From NCBI GenBank assembly GCA_041687475.1, contig JAWLBW010000280.1, positions 1 through 6,374 of the forward strand: DNA of 6,374 nucleotides, in the 5' to 3' direction. The notes beneath the pieces are model-generated. The model had not been told where the DNA came from. It did not search any database and worked only from the letters and a program-made list of their open reading frames with translations. Shown piece by piece: positions 5,690 through 6,374 of this stretch. The stretch comes from JAWLBW01 sp041687475. GTDB lineage: Bacteria > J088 > JAWLBW01. Both the position numbers and the translations under genes were made by a program. Within the stretch, counting starts at the first letter, position 1. Every line of letters starts with the position of its first letter.

Positions 5690-6136
5690 TCAACGCCGCT
5701 GGTCGAACGAAGGCCACCCGGGCCCCTGCCCCGCGAGAAGGAGAAGACAGGCGATGACCGCGCCGTTCTTGAACAGGTGCATGAGTTGCGTCATCTCGGT
5801 AAGCGAGTCGCCGGCGGCGCGGGCCGGAAACGCATGCATGAATACCGTAACCGCCACCAGGTACCCGGCAAGCGACAAACCGGCAAATCGGGTTCGCAGG
5901 CCGAGCAGCAGCAGAAAGGCTCCCGTGGCTTCGAGTACGCCCGCCGAAAGTCCGGTTACCCGCCAGAAAAGAGAAGACTCGGCGATACCGAGGCGAAAAA
6001 CCGGCAACACGTGGCTGGAAATGAGACCCGCTACCCGGCCCGCGCCGCTGAACTTCTGCCACGCGGCATAGAAGAACAGTACGGCCAGGGCCAGCCGGGC
6101 AAGAAGCGGTGCGACGTTCGAGAGAATCATGCCCAT
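5690..6136 (-). CDS. DoxX-family membrane protein
   Basis: This is an inner-membrane protein of 148 residues with four predicted helices (about 8-27, 58-80, 83-103 and 120-137), the size and layout of DoxX family members. The first helix ends with FYAAWQKFSGAG and the last reads FKNGAVIACLLLLAGQGPG; both are typical DoxX signatures. The family is linked to redox or quinone-related membrane functions, but the role of this member cannot be read from sequence. An ATG at 6130, two codons downstream, is an alternative start; neither has a strong ribosome-binding site. The gene starts 25 nt after the stop of the CBS-domain gene and is probably cotranscribed with it. No clear terminator follows. Confidence 0.88.
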   Translation of the reverse strand: MGMILSNVAPLLARLALAVLFFYAAWQKFSGAGRVAGLISSHVLPVFRLGIAESSLFWRVTGLSAGVLEATGAFLLLLGLRTRFAGLSLAGYLVAVTVFMHAFPARAAGDSLTEMTQLMHLFKNGAVIACLLLLAGQGPGWPSFDQRR

Positions 6137-6161
6137 GGTTCGTACCCAAGCGGCGAACGAT

Positions 6162-6374
6162 TCAGAAGCTCGTCACGTCGCGGCGCAGCAGCTCTCGGTT
6201 GTAGGCGTCGAGCACGTCCTTGCGCTGCAACATGCCCACGACCCGCTTGTTGTCGGCCGGATCGACGACCGGAATCGAGGTAATGTCCTTCAGGTTGAAC
6301 CTGCGCAGGGCAATCTGCAGACTGTCGCCGGGGTACAGGGTAATGACGTCGGCGGTGGCTAACTCTCCGGCGAC
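6162..6374 (-). CDS. C-terminal CBS-domain end of a truncated protein, possibly a ClC-type channel
   Basis: Seventy residues before a TGA at 6164-6162 read through to the window edge; the start lies beyond 6374. The peptide is the second half of a CBS pair: VITLYPGDSLQIAL, then a short helix, TSIPVVDPADNKRVVGML, and QRKDVLDAYNRELL. CBS pairs bind adenine nucleotides and regulate attached transporters, channels or enzymes. The ending DAYNRELLRR recalls the CBS tails of bacterial ClC chloride channels, but other CBS proteins are possible without the rest of the sequence. It is the upstream gene of the DoxX pair. Confidence 0.8.
   Translation of the reverse strand, partial: VAGELATADVITLYPGDSLQIALRRFNLKDITSIPVVDPADNKRVVGMLQRKDVLDAYNRELLRRDVTSF

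Noticed and set aside
5567..6283. A 238-codon plus-strand frame opposite doxX and the CBS gene
   Set aside because: It is Arg/Gly/Glu-rich without domains and is antisense to two recognisable genes.

Overview
The window is a stretch of GC-rich bacterial chromosome (most codons end in G or C) carrying ordinary, mostly housekeeping genes. Nothing in it looks phage-derived, plasmid-borne or mobile, and there are no RNA genes or CRISPR arrays. The gene set (a DUF1844 protein, a Do/HtrA protease, an Mrp scaffold ATPase, and a PP-loop tRNA-thiolation-like protein with an NFACT-R-like C-terminus) and its Gram-negative style envelope protease suggest a Deltaproteobacteria-like or related lineage. This placement is an inference; no taxonomic marker is present.

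Left part, plus strand (1-2584). The end of a ClpB/ClpC-type AAA+ unfoldase (stop at 389) is followed by an intrinsic terminator with a GCAA tetraloop. A good sigma-70-like promoter (TTGACA, 17 nt, TATGTT) overlaps this terminator. It would drive a two-gene unit: a DUF1844 protein with a Pro/Gln/Ala-rich N-terminal half (497-1072), then, 12 nt later, a 499-aa HtrA-type periplasmic serine protease with a complete His-Asp-Ser triad and two PDZ domains (1085-2584). The unit ends at an A-tract/stem/T-tract hairpin (2652-2683) that can stop transcription from both sides.

Right part, minus strand (6374-2699). Reading leftward: the C-terminal CBS-domain end of a protein that runs off the window (stop at 6162), a DoxX-family membrane protein (6136-5690), a 238-nt gap, a PP-loop thiouridylase-like enzyme with an NFACT-R-like tail (5451-4408), a possible 43-aa ORF, an Mrp/ApbC Fe-S carrier ATPase (4186-3047), and a 90-aa two-helix membrane protein (2971-2699). 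This last gene converges on the htrA terminator.

The themes are protein quality control (AAA+ unfoldase, HtrA) and sulfur/Fe-S biochemistry (Mrp, thiouridylase-like enzyme). No single novel system is evident. The items most worth a second look are the PP-loop plus NFACT-R-like fusion and its leader hairpin, the overlap of terminator and promoter at 404-466, the possible lipoprotein anchoring of HtrA, and the unexplained 43-aa ORF.
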